Positions 54,096 through 62,110 of a stretch of DNA of 64,000 nucleotides are shown here, piece by piece. The position numbers and the translations under genes are program-made. Source of the DNA: Streptomyces sp. NBC_00525 (GTDB taxonomy: Bacteria > Actinomycetota > Actinomycetes > Streptomycetales > Streptomycetaceae). The stretch's first letter is position 1. Every line of letters starts with the position of its first letter. Under the pieces are notes generated by a model. The model was not told where the DNA came from and ran no database searches. It saw nothing but the letters and a program-made list of their open reading frames with translations. Location: the NCBI RefSeq assembly GCF_036346595.1, contig NZ_CP107834.1:1674001-1738000 (forward strand), written 5' to 3'.

Positions 54096-54775
54096 CCATC
54101 CGTGTGATCGTCGTCGACGACCAGGCCATGGTGCGGGCGGGGTTCGCCGCCCTGCTGTCGGCGCAGGCGGACATCGACGTGGTCGGGGAGGCGCCGGACG
54201 GGCGCCAGGGGGTCGAGGTCAGCCGCCGGGTGCATCCGGACGTGGTCCTGATGGACGTCCGGATGCCCGAGATGGACGGCCTCGCGGCGGCCCGCGAGCT
54301 GCTGGACCCGCCGCCGGGCGTGATCCATGTGCCGCGCGTGCTGATGCTGACCACGTTCGACGTGGACGACTACGTGTACGAGGCGCTGCGCGCCGGGGCG
54401 TCGGGCTTCCTGCTGAAGGACGCGCCCCCGGCGGATCTGATCGCGGCGGTACGGGTGGTGGCGGCGGGCGACGCACTGCTCGCGCCGTCCGTGACGCGCC
54501 GTCTGATCGCGGACTTCGCCCGGCAGCAGCCGTCACCGGCCGCCCGCAACGGCGCCGCGCTGCGGCTCAACGGACTGACCCCGCGTGAGACGGAGGTCCT
54601 GGAGCTGATCGCGCGCGGTCTGTCGAACCAGGAGATCGCGGGGCGGCTGGTGCTCGCCGAACAGACCGTCAAAACGCACATCGGGCGGGTCCTGGCGAAG
54701 CTGTCCCTGCGGGACCGGGCGCAGGCGGTGATCTTCGCGTACGAGGCGGGGCTCGTCGTCCCCGGCGGCGCCTGA
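54092..54775 (+). CDS. LuxR/NarL family response regulator
   Basis: A 227-residue regulator with a receiver domain (RVIVVDDQAMVRAGFAALLS, phosphorylation site VVLMDVRMPEMDGLAAARE) and a C-terminal LuxR helix-turn-helix (LTPRETEVLELIARGLSNQE, IAGRLVLAEQTVKTHIGRVL). Partner of the overlapping histidine kinase. Target promoters are not identifiable here. A hairpin terminator follows at 54791-54809. Confidence 0.92.
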   Translation: MTIRVIVVDDQAMVRAGFAALLSAQADIDVVGEAPDGRQGVEVSRRVHPDVVLMDVRMPEMDGLAAARELLDPPPGVIHVPRVLMLTTFDVDDYVYEALRAGASGFLLKDAPPADLIAAVRVVAAGDALLAPSVTRRLIADFARQQPSPAARNGAALRLNGLTPRETEVLELIARGLSNQEIAGRLVLAEQTVKTHIGRVLAKLSLRDRAQAVIFAYEAGLVVPGGA

Positions 54776-54790
54776 CCGGAGTCCGGGACA

Positions 54791-54809
54791 GTCCGGGGCG
54801 GCCCCGGAC
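54791..54809 (+). terminator. Terminator after the response regulator
   Basis: GTCCGGGG (54791-54798) pairs with CCCCGGAC (54802-54809) around CGG, 15 bp after the stop codon. Confidence 0.65.
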
Positions 54810-54951
54810 CGCCCACCCCCTACCCCGGTATGACCCGGTGGTTGGCTCCCCGGTGTGACGCCCGCGCGGCCGTCGTCCTCCTACCTTCCTCCCGTCGCGC
54901 CGCACGGCGTGCGGGGACCGGCGGTGGGGCCGGAGGGGGAGGGCGGGGCGG

Positions 54952-56118
54952 ATGCGGCGTTATGCGAGGACCCTGGTCGCGGTCGCGCTGGCGACCACCG
55001 TGGTGTCGGGCACGGCGGGCTGGGTGTCGGGCAACGCCCAGCAGGCCGTCACAGGCCCGCCGCCCGGTACAGCGTCCTGGCGGGCCGACCACCTGCTGGG
55101 GCGCGAACTGCCCGACCCGGAACGGGACGCTCCGGCCGCGGTGGCCCGGTTCTTCGCGGGGCTGACGGATGCGCAGCGGCAGGCGCTGGCCGTCCGGCAT
55201 CCGCTCGTCGTCGGCAATCTGGACGGGGCGCCCGTCGAACTGCGCTACCGGGCCAACGCCCTTGCCCTGACGGCCTCGCCGGACCCGGTCTTCGCCCGCC
55301 TCGCGAAAGACCCGGACCGCCGCTTCCTGGCGTTCGACCCGCGCGGCCGGGGCCAGGTGGCGGAGGTGTTCGGCGACCTGGCGACGGCGCGGCGGGTGTC
55401 CGTCGTCGTACCGGGCTCCGACATCGACGCCGGCACCTTCGACCGGACGACCGACGTGTACGGCACCCCGGCCGGCATGGCCCGGTCGCTGTACGCGCGC
55501 ACCGGGCCGGGCACCGCCGTGATCGCCTGGGCCGGGTACACCACCCCGGTGGGCCTGGGGCTCGACGCCGCGCGCGGCACCCTGGCGGAGGCGGGCGCCG
55601 ACCGGCTGGCCCGGTTCACGGACGGGCTCGCGGCGGCCGGGGTGCCGGTCACCGCAGTGTTCTGCCACAGCTACGGTTCGGTCGTCTGCGGTCTGGCCGC
55701 GCCCCGGCTGTGCGTCGCCGACCTGGTCGTCCTCGGCTCGCCCGGGATGCGCGCGGACGACGTGGCCGATCTGCGGACCGGGGCGCGGGTGTGGGCGGCG
55801 AAGGACCCCGGCGACTGGATCGGCAAGGTGCCGCACGTCGAGTTCGCCGGCCTCGGCCACGGCGCCGACCCCGCGTCACCGTCCTTCGGCGCCTGCCGCG
55901 TCCCCGCCGAGGACGCCGAGGGGCACACCGGCTACTTCGCGCCGGGCACGAAGTCGCTGCGCGCGTTCGCCGCGATCGCACGGGGCGCGTACGAGCAGGA
56001 CGCGTACGACCGGGGCACGTACGAGCAGGGCACGTACGAGCAGGGCACGTACGACCCGGCCGGCTGCCCCGCCCTGCGCTACTCGCGGGCGAGCGCGGTC
56101 AGGCTCATGTCCGGGTAG
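54952..56118 (+). CDS. DUF1023-type alpha/beta hydrolase, exported (copy 2)
   Basis: A 388-residue paralogue of the 50589 protein: signal sequence (TLVAVALATTVVSGTAGWVS), LAVRHPLVVGNLDGAPVELR, FDPRGRGQVAEVFGDLATAR, nucleophile region AVFCHSYGSVVCGLAAPRL and FAGLGHGADPASPSFG. It ends in tandem YEQGT units encoded by a 15-bp repeat (55986-56054) and its last 40 bp overlap the convergent aldo/keto reductase gene. ATG follows GGAGGGGGAGGGCGGGG. Substrate unknown. Confidence 0.82.
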   Translation: MRRYARTLVAVALATTVVSGTAGWVSGNAQQAVTGPPPGTASWRADHLLGRELPDPERDAPAAVARFFAGLTDAQRQALAVRHPLVVGNLDGAPVELRYRANALALTASPDPVFARLAKDPDRRFLAFDPRGRGQVAEVFGDLATARRVSVVVPGSDIDAGTFDRTTDVYGTPAGMARSLYARTGPGTAVIAWAGYTTPVGLGLDAARGTLAEAGADRLARFTDGLAAAGVPVTAVFCHSYGSVVCGLAAPRLCVADLVVLGSPGMRADDVADLRTGARVWAAKDPGDWIGKVPHVEFAGLGHGADPASPSFGACRVPAEDAEGHTGYFAPGTKSLRAFAAIARGAYEQDAYDRGTYEQGTYEQGTYDPAGCPALRYSRASAVRLMSG

Positions 56119-57119
56119 CGGTCGCCGGCGACCCGGCCGGCGATCGGTTCGAGGAGGGCCAGTTCGTCGTCGGTGAGCGTGATGCGGGTGGCGGCCGCGT
56201 TCTCCCGGAGGCGGTGGCTCCTGCGGGTGCCGGGGATCGGGACGACGGCGATGCCGTGGACCCGGGCGCGCTGCTGGACCCAGGCGAGCGCGATCTGTCC
56301 CGCGGTCGCGCCGTGCGCGGCGGCGATCGTGCGGACCGGTTCCAGGAGGGCCGCGTTGGCCTTCGCGTTCTCGCCGGTCATCCGGGGCTGCGAGGCGCGG
56401 AAGTCGCCCTGCGACAGCTCCTTGCCCGCGTCCGCGAAGGACCCGGTGAGGAAGCCCCGGCCCAGCGGCGAGTACGGCACGACCGTGACGCCCAGGTCGG
56501 CGGCGGCGGCCACCGCGCTGCGCTCCACGTCGCGGCTGAAGAGGGACCACTCGGACTGGAGGGCCGCGATGGGGTGCACGGCGTACGCCTCGCGCAGTTC
56601 GGCTCCGGTGACCTCGCTGAGCCCGAGCTGCCTGACCTTGCCCTCCTTCACCAGCTCGGCCATGGCGCCGACGGACTCGGCGAACGGGACGGCCGGGTCG
56701 TGGCGGTGCATGTAGTAGAGGTCGATGACCTCGGTGTCGAGCCGGCGCAGGCTGGCCTCGACGGCCGTGCGGATGTAGGCGGCGTGGTTGTTGACGCCCC
56801 GGTAGTCCGGGTCGGCCTCGCGCCGCTCGATGCCGAACTTGGTGGCGAGGGTGATCTCGTCGCGGTGCGCCCCGACGAACGGCGCGAGGAAGGTCTCGTT
56901 GGCGCCGCTGCCGTAGATGTCGGCGGTGTCGAAGAGGGTGACGCCCACCTCCAGCGCCGTTTCCAGCGTCTCGCGGGCCGAAACCTCGTCGGTGTCGCCG
57001 TAGAACTCGCTGATGCCCATGCAGCCGAGGCCCTGGACCCCGACCTGCGGGCCGCCCCTGCCGAGCTCCGCGGTGGCGATCCTGCCGTCCGTCGTGTTGT
57101 CCGTCCTGTCGTCCGTCAT
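56079..57119 (-). CDS. Aldo/keto reductase
   Basis: A 346-residue NADPH-dependent reductase: GLGCMGISEFYGDTDEVSAR, catalytic LFDTADIYGSGANETFLA (Asp, Tyr), TLATKFGI (Lys), LYYMHRHDPAVPFAESVGAM and AVVPIPGTRRSHRLRENA (cofactor phosphate binding). Alcohol/aldehyde or xenobiotic reduction is likely. ATG overlaps the stop codon of the merR gene by one base (TGATG), so both are read from the MerR-controlled promoter. Confidence 0.88.
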   Translation of the reverse strand: MTDDRTDNTTDGRIATAELGRGGPQVGVQGLGCMGISEFYGDTDEVSARETLETALEVGVTLFDTADIYGSGANETFLAPFVGAHRDEITLATKFGIERREADPDYRGVNNHAAYIRTAVEASLRRLDTEVIDLYYMHRHDPAVPFAESVGAMAELVKEGKVRQLGLSEVTGAELREAYAVHPIAALQSEWSLFSRDVERSAVAAAADLGVTVVPYSPLGRGFLTGSFADAGKELSQGDFRASQPRMTGENAKANAALLEPVRTIAAAHGATAGQIALAWVQQRARVHGIAVVPIPGTRRSHRLRENAAATRITLTDDELALLEPIAGRVAGDRYPDMSLTALARE

Positions 57120-57574
57120 CAGGCACCGGTTCCTTCCGGCGCCCGCCGGGCGCCCGCGTAGAAGTCGATCTTGTAGTCCAGTACGGCCAGGGTGTCCTGG
57201 AGCTCCGCGATCCGCGTCCGCACGTCGCGGCGGGTCGCCTCCAGCAGTTCCTGGCGTTCCTCGAAGGTGTGGTCGCCCTCGCGTATCAGCTCCGCGTAGC
57301 GGACCATGTGGGCGACCGGCATGCCGGTCAGCCGCAGCTTGGTGACGAAGGCGAGCCAGTCCAGGTCGCGGTTGCTGAAACGGCGCTGGCCGGTGTGCGA
57401 ACGGTCCACGTGGGGCATGAGGCCGATCCGCTCGTACCAGCGCAGCGTGTGCGCGGTCAGGCCGGTGAACGCCGACACCTCGCTGATCGTGTACCGGTCC
57501 TGCCCGTCGGGCCGCGGGTGCGCCGAGGGGCCGGAGGCGCAGAGGTCGGTCCGTGTCGAAGTGGTCTCCATCAC
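57119..57574 (-). CDS. MerR family transcriptional regulator
   Basis: A 151-residue regulator: helix-turn-helix YTISEVSAFTGLTAHTLRWY, ERIGLMPHVDRSHTGQRRFS, and a helical dimerisation part through LQDTLAVLDYKIDFYAG. No cysteine-rich metal site is evident, so an organic or xenobiotic inducer is likely. GTG 57574 is used because GGAGGG lies 7 nt before it; ATG 57580 (too close to it) and 57571 are alternatives. Followed by the aldo/keto reductase. Confidence 0.88.
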   Translation of the reverse strand: MMETTSTRTDLCASGPSAHPRPDGQDRYTISEVSAFTGLTAHTLRWYERIGLMPHVDRSHTGQRRFSNRDLDWLAFVTKLRLTGMPVAHMVRYAELIREGDHTFEERQELLEATRRDVRTRIAELQDTLAVLDYKIDFYAGARRAPEGTGA

Positions 57575-57587
57575 CGTCATGCCCTCC

Positions 57588-57618
57588 ACGCTATGACGTT
57601 GGAGTGCACTCCAAGCAA
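57588..57618 (-). promoter_or_regulatory. MerR-type promoter/operator with 19-bp spacer
   Basis: On the minus strand: TTGCTT (57618-57613), exactly 19 bp, TAGCGT (57593-57588). A perfect palindrome TTGGAGTGCACTCCAA (57599-57614) sits over the spacer. A 19-bp spacer with a centred palindrome is the hallmark of MerR-activated promoters. Confidence 0.75.
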
Positions 57619-57673
57619 GCACCGACGGGTGCGGGTTTCCGGCGACCGGGATCAGGAATCTACTCTCGTACGC

Positions 57674-58489
57674 ATGCAGAGCCTGGCGATGATCGAGAAC
57701 TGGCCCGTCCCCCACGCGGCGGCGGCCGTCGTACGAGCGGACGGCACGGTCGCCGGTACGCACGGCCCGACCGCGCACCGCTTCCCCCTCGCTTCCGTCA
57801 CCAAACCGATCGCCGCCTACGCGGCGCTGGTGGCGTACGAGGAGGGCGCCGTGGAACTGGACGAGCCGGCGGGCCCGGAGGGCTCGACCGTACGCCACCT
57901 CCTCGCCCACACCAGCGGCCTCGCCTTCGACGAGCACCGGGTGATGGCCCCGCCCGGCAACCGGCGCCTGTACTCCAACGCCGGTTTCGAGGTCCTGGGC
58001 GACCACATCGCCGAGGCCACCGGCATCCCGTTCCCGGAATACGTGCGCCAGGCGGTCCTCGAACCCCTCGGGATGACCGCCACCACGGTGGACGGCTCCC
58101 CCGCCAGGGACGGCGTCTCCACGGTCGACGATCTGGCACGCTTCGCGGCCGAGGTGCAGGCGCCCCGACTGCTCGACCCGCGCACAGTGCTCGCCGCGCA
58201 GACCGTCGTCCACCCCGGCCTCAAGGGCGTCCTGCCCGGCTACGGCCACCAGAACCCCAACGACTGGGGCCTCGGCTTCGAGATCCGCGACTCCAAGTCC
58301 CCACACTGGACCGGGGCCGCCTCCTCCCCCGCGACCTTCGGGCACTTCGGCCAGTCCGGCACCTTCCTCTGGATCGACCCGGCGGCGGGCGCGGCCTGCG
58401 TCGCTCTCACCGACCGGGCCTTCGGCCCGTGGGCGGCCGAGGTGTGGCCCGCGTTCACGGACGCGGTGCTGGCGGAACTGGGCCGGTAG
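57674..58489 (+). CDS. Serine hydrolase, beta-lactamase/class C (S12) type
   Basis: A 271-residue protein with the penicillin-binding/beta-lactamase fold motifs: RFPLASVTKPIAAYA (SxxK nucleophile), RLYSNAGFEVLGDHIA (YxN), and GHFGQSGTFLWID (KTG/HxG position). No signal peptide is visible, so it may be cytosolic or leaderless-exported, perhaps an esterase. ATG 57674 lies 7 nt after TACTCT, a leaderless start. Confidence 0.85.
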   Translation: MQSLAMIENWPVPHAAAAVVRADGTVAGTHGPTAHRFPLASVTKPIAAYAALVAYEEGAVELDEPAGPEGSTVRHLLAHTSGLAFDEHRVMAPPGNRRLYSNAGFEVLGDHIAEATGIPFPEYVRQAVLEPLGMTATTVDGSPARDGVSTVDDLARFAAEVQAPRLLDPRTVLAAQTVVHPGLKGVLPGYGHQNPNDWGLGFEIRDSKSPHWTGAASSPATFGHFGQSGTFLWIDPAAGAACVALTDRAFGPWAAEVWPAFTDAVLAELGR

Positions 58490-58532
58490 CGGGCGTTCCC
58501 AGGGCGCCCGGCCGCCGCTACGCTGCCCGGCC

Positions 58533-59114
58533 ATGACCGACGCCCCCGTCCGCGCCACCGCGTCCGACGCCCCCGCGCTCGCGGGCGTCCTGGCCAGTGC
58601 GTACGCCGAGGACCCGGTGTGGTCCTGGCTGATGCCGCACGACCGGGACCGCCGGCTGCGGCTGCTGTTCACCGCGCACCTGGCCCAGCAGATCCCGGCG
58701 GGCCGGGTGTGGACGGACCGGGACCGCACGGTGGCGGCGGTGTGGGCGGAGCCCGGCGCGTGGAAGCTGCCGGTGTCCTACCTGCTGCGCAACGCGGGCA
58801 CGCTGCTGCGCGCGGGGCGGGGGCAGCTGCCGCGTACGGCGCTGCGGTTGCTCGCCCTGGAGCACCGCCATCCGGTCCGGCCGGAGCACTGGTACGTGGA
58901 GTACATCGGCACTCACGCCGACGCGCGCGGCACCGGGCGCGGCTCGCTGGTCCTCGGCGGGCTGCTGGAGCGGGCGGACGCGGACGGGCGGCCGGTGTTC
59001 CTGGAGTCGAGCAACAGCCGCAACCTCACGTTCTACCGGCGCCACGGCTTCGAGGTCCACGAGGAGATGACGTTTCGCGCGGGGCCGCCGATGTGGTCGA
59101 TGTGGCGGCGGTGA
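58533..59114 (+). CDS. GNAT family N-acetyltransferase
   Basis: A 193-residue protein with a GNAT fold: RATASDAPALAGVLASAYAE, WYVEYIGTHADARGTGRGSL (acetyl-CoA binding RGTGRGS) and FLESSNSRNLTFYRRHGFEV. Similar to puromycin N-acetyltransferase-like enzymes in length and layout. Acceptor unknown. TACGCT lies 8 nt before the ATG, again suggesting a leaderless mRNA. Confidence 0.85.
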   Translation: MTDAPVRATASDAPALAGVLASAYAEDPVWSWLMPHDRDRRLRLLFTAHLAQQIPAGRVWTDRDRTVAAVWAEPGAWKLPVSYLLRNAGTLLRAGRGQLPRTALRLLALEHRHPVRPEHWYVEYIGTHADARGTGRGSLVLGGLLERADADGRPVFLESSNSRNLTFYRRHGFEVHEEMTFRAGPPMWSMWRR

Positions 59115-59123
59115 ACCGTCCGG

Positions 59124-59780
59124 TCAGGCCGGGAGCTCCCAGACCAGGACCTCCGCCGGGTCCACCGCGCACAGTTCGAGGCCGCTCCCGCCGGTGACGC
59201 GTGCCGCGTCCCCCGCCGTCAGCTCCTCCCCGCCGACGCGCACCGTGCCGCGTACGACGTGGAGGTACGCCCTGGGCGCGTCGGGCACGGGCGTGCGCCC
59301 GCCCCGGTCGAGCCGCCGCACATGGAGCACGGCCCCGGCCGCCGGGAGCCTGTACGGGGTGGCGTCGGTCATGCCGGGCACGGTCGTGTACGCGGGCTCG
59401 CCGCCGGCCTCCAGGGGGGCCAGCCACATCTGGAGGAACGTCAGCGGGCGGTCGCCGTCGTTGCGTTCGACGTGGCGGACCCCGGAGGCGGCGCTGAGGT
59501 GCTGGAGGTCGCCGGCCCGGACGACCGTGGCGTGCCCGGCGGTGTCGCGGTGGGTCAGCTCGCCCTCGACGACCCAGGTGACGATCTCCGTATGGCTGTG
59601 CGGGTGTTCCTCGAAGCCCGCGCCGGGCGCGAGGCGCTCCTCGTTGCAGGCGAGGACCGGGCCGAAGCGGAGGTTGTCGGGGTCGTAGAAGGTGCCGAAG
59701 GAGAACGAGTGCCGGGACGCGATGCCGGCCGCCTCGTCCCCGCCCTCGAACCGGTCGCCCGCGCGGTGTACGGATATCAC
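59124..59780 (-). CDS. Pirin family protein
   Basis: A 218-residue bicupin of the pirin family: HSFSFGTFYDPDNLRFGPVL, metal/His motif GFEEHPHSHTEIVTWVVEGE, LTHRDTAGHATVVRAGDLQH and SGVRHVERNDGDRPL. Pirins bind iron and can act as quercetinases or redox sensors. GTG 59780 lies 6 nt after TACCGT. Convergent with the GNAT gene. Confidence 0.88.
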   Translation of the reverse strand: MISVHRAGDRFEGGDEAAGIASRHSFSFGTFYDPDNLRFGPVLACNEERLAPGAGFEEHPHSHTEIVTWVVEGELTHRDTAGHATVVRAGDLQHLSAASGVRHVERNDGDRPLTFLQMWLAPLEAGGEPAYTTVPGMTDATPYRLPAAGAVLHVRRLDRGGRTPVPDAPRAYLHVVRGTVRVGGEELTAGDAARVTGGSGLELCAVDPAEVLVWELPA

Positions 59781-59890
59781 GCGTCCACGGTAGCCCGGCC
59801 GGGCCCTCGGGACCCCCGGCGGGCGCCCGGCCGGCCCGCCACCGGCCCCGGCCCTCCGCACGTGCGTCCCGATAAGGCAGTCTTGTCTCC

Positions 59891-61090
59891 GTGCCCCGAC
59901 CCGATCCTGAGCAGCCCGCTGCGAACGACGCCCATCTCCACGCCGCGACCCTGAAGCGGCTGGAGCAGTCCTCCGGCCGGCTGGCCGCCAACGCGATCGC
60001 CCGCATGGACGAGTCGCTGCCGTGGTACCGGGCGATGCCCCCGGAGAACCGGTCCTGGATCGGCCTGGTCGCCCAGGCCGGTATCGCCGCGTTCACCGAG
60101 TGGTTCCGGCACCCGGAGACCCCGCAGGCGATCTCCACCGATGTCTTCGGGACGGCGCCGCGCGAGCTGACGCGGGCCATCACGCTGCGGCAGACCGTCG
60201 AGATGGTGCGGACGACGATCGAGGTCATGGAGGCCGCGATCGACGAGGTGGCCGCGCCCGGCGACGAGTCCGCGCTGCGGGAGGCGCTGCTCGTCTACGC
60301 CCGCGAGATCGCCTTCGCGACCGCCCAGGTGTACGCGCAGGCCGCCGAGGCGCGGGGCGCCTGGGACGCCCGGCTGGAGTCGCTCGTGGTGAACGCGGTG
60401 CTCTCCGGCGAGGCCGACGAGGGCGCCGTCTCGCGGGCCGCCGCGCTCGGCTGGAACTCGCCGGAGCACGTCTGCGTCCTGCTCGGCACCGCCCCGGACG
60501 GGGACAGCGAGCTGACCGTGGAGGCGATCCGGCGCGCCGCCCGGCACGCCAAGCTCCAGGTCCTGACCGGCGTGCTCGGCAACCGGCTGGTCGTCATCGC
60601 GGGCGGCAGCGACAACCCCCTCCAGGTCGCGAAGGCCCTGATCGGGCCGTACGCGGCGGGCCCGGTGGTGGCCGGTCCGGTGGTGGCGGACCTGCTGGCC
60701 GCGACCCGGTCCGCGCAGGCCGCGGCGGCCGGACTGAAGGCGTGCGGGGCGTGGCAGGACGCGCCGCGGCCGGTGCTCGCGGACGATCTGCTGCCGGAGC
60801 GCGCGATGGCGGGCGACCCCGCCGCGCGGGAGCAGTTGGTGGAGGAGATCTACAGACCGCTGGAGGAGGCGGGCTCCGCTCTCCTGGAGACGCTGAGTGT
60901 GTATCTGGAGCAGGCGAGCAGCCTGGAGGGTGCGGCCCGGATGCTGTTCGTGCATCCCAACACCGTGCGCTACCGGCTCCGACGTGTGACAGACGTCACC
61001 GGCTGGTCACCTTCCGATGTCCGTTCGGCGTTCACTCTGCGAATCGCCCTCATCCTGGGGCGCCTGGCCGACCGGGATACGCAGTCCTAG
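59891..61090 (+). CDS. fasR: PucR-type transcriptional activator FasR
   Basis: A 399-residue regulator with an N-terminal helical ligand-sensing domain, a GGDEF-like/CdaR middle region (LLGTAPDGDSELTVEAIRRA) and a C-terminal PucR helix-turn-helix (GAARMLFVHPNTVRYRLRRV). In S. coelicolor the gene directly before fabD is fasR (SCO2386), the activator of the fabD-fabH-acpP-fabF operon. GTG 59891 has CAGTCT 7 nt upstream, so a leaderless mRNA is possible. Confidence 0.88.
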   Translation: MPRPDPEQPAANDAHLHAATLKRLEQSSGRLAANAIARMDESLPWYRAMPPENRSWIGLVAQAGIAAFTEWFRHPETPQAISTDVFGTAPRELTRAITLRQTVEMVRTTIEVMEAAIDEVAAPGDESALREALLVYAREIAFATAQVYAQAAEARGAWDARLESLVVNAVLSGEADEGAVSRAAALGWNSPEHVCVLLGTAPDGDSELTVEAIRRAARHAKLQVLTGVLGNRLVVIAGGSDNPLQVAKALIGPYAAGPVVAGPVVADLLAATRSAQAAAAGLKACGAWQDAPRPVLADDLLPERAMAGDPAAREQLVEEIYRPLEEAGSALLETLSVYLEQASSLEGAARMLFVHPNTVRYRLRRVTDVTGWSPSDVRSAFTLRIALILGRLADRDTQS

Positions 61091-61179
61091 ACTTTTGTCG
61101 GACATCAACAATTCCCCCTACGGTTCTTCGTCCCTGTCCCCACGGGTGTTCCGGACCGTTCACAAGAGAGAGTGTGAGG
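61091..61179 (+). promoter_or_regulatory. fasR-fabD intergenic region with candidate activator site
   Basis: The gap holds the fabD promoter. TTGTCGGACATCAACAA (61094-61110) has TTGT/ACAA arms and is a candidate FasR-binding or RNA polymerase contact site, given that FasR is known to control this operon. The exact box is inferred. Confidence 0.4.
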
Positions 61180-62097
61180 GTGCTCGTACTCGTCGCTCCC
61201 GGCCAAGGCGCTCAGACGCCCGGCTTCCTGACTCCCTGGCTCGACCTCCCCGGCGCCACCGACCGCGTCGCGGCCTGGTCCGAGGCCATCGGGCTCGACC
61301 TCGCCCACTACGGCACCAAGGCCGAAGCGGAGGAGATCCGCGACACCGCGGTGGCCCAGCCGCTGCTGGTCGCCGCCGGTCTGCTGTCGGCCGCCGCGCT
61401 CCGCGCCTCGCCGGGTGTCGTCGCCGGCCACAGTGTCGGTGAGATCACCGCCGCCGCCCTCGCCGGAGTCATCGGCGACGAGGCCGCGCTCCGCTTCGTC
61501 CGCACCCGCGGCCTCGCCATGGCGGAGGCCGCGGCGGTCACCGAGACCGGGATGGCCGCGCTGCTCGGCGGCGACCCCGAGGTCACCGTGGCGCATCTGG
61601 AGAAGCTCGGGCTGACCCCGGCGAACGTCAACGGGGGCGGCCAGATCGTCGCCGCCGGTACCGCCGAGCAGCTCGCCGCACTCAACGAGGACAAGCCGGA
61701 GGGGGTGCGCCGCGTGGTGGCCCTCAAGGTGGCCGGCGCGTTCCACACCCACCACATGGCGCCCGCGGTCGAGCGGCTGCGCGCGGCGGCCGGTGACCTC
61801 GACGTCTCCGACCCGTCCGTGACGTACGTCTCGAACGCCGACGGCAAGACCGTGGCCACCGGCCACGAGGTCATCACCCGGCTCGTCGGCCAGGTCGCCA
61901 ACCCGGTCCGCTGGGACCTGTGCATGGAGACGTTCAAGGCGCTCGGCGTCACCGCGCTCATCGAGGCCTGCCCCGGCGGCACGCTCACCGGTCTGGCCAA
62001 GCGGGCGCTGCCCGGCGTCCAGACCCTCGCGCTCAAGACACCCGACGACCTCGACGCGGCCCGCACGCTCATCGCTGAGCACGCGGGTGCCCGGTAA
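61180..62097 (+). CDS. fabD: Malonyl CoA-acyl carrier protein transacylase
   Basis: A 305-residue FabD that loads malonate from CoA onto ACP for fatty acid (and polyketide) synthesis. The active-site motif GHSVGEITAAALAGV (nucleophile Ser), oxyanion glutamine in VAPGQGAQTPGFL and catalytic His in VAGAFHTHHMAPAVE are present. GTG 61180 is used; the in-frame GTG 61174 would sit on the weak ribosome-binding site. Confidence 0.95.
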   Translation: MLVLVAPGQGAQTPGFLTPWLDLPGATDRVAAWSEAIGLDLAHYGTKAEAEEIRDTAVAQPLLVAAGLLSAAALRASPGVVAGHSVGEITAAALAGVIGDEAALRFVRTRGLAMAEAAAVTETGMAALLGGDPEVTVAHLEKLGLTPANVNGGGQIVAAGTAEQLAALNEDKPEGVRRVVALKVAGAFHTHHMAPAVERLRAAAGDLDVSDPSVTYVSNADGKTVATGHEVITRLVGQVANPVRWDLCMETFKALGVTALIEACPGGTLTGLAKRALPGVQTLALKTPDDLDAARTLIAEHAGAR

Positions 62098-62110
62098 GGA
62101 GCCCGAGAGC

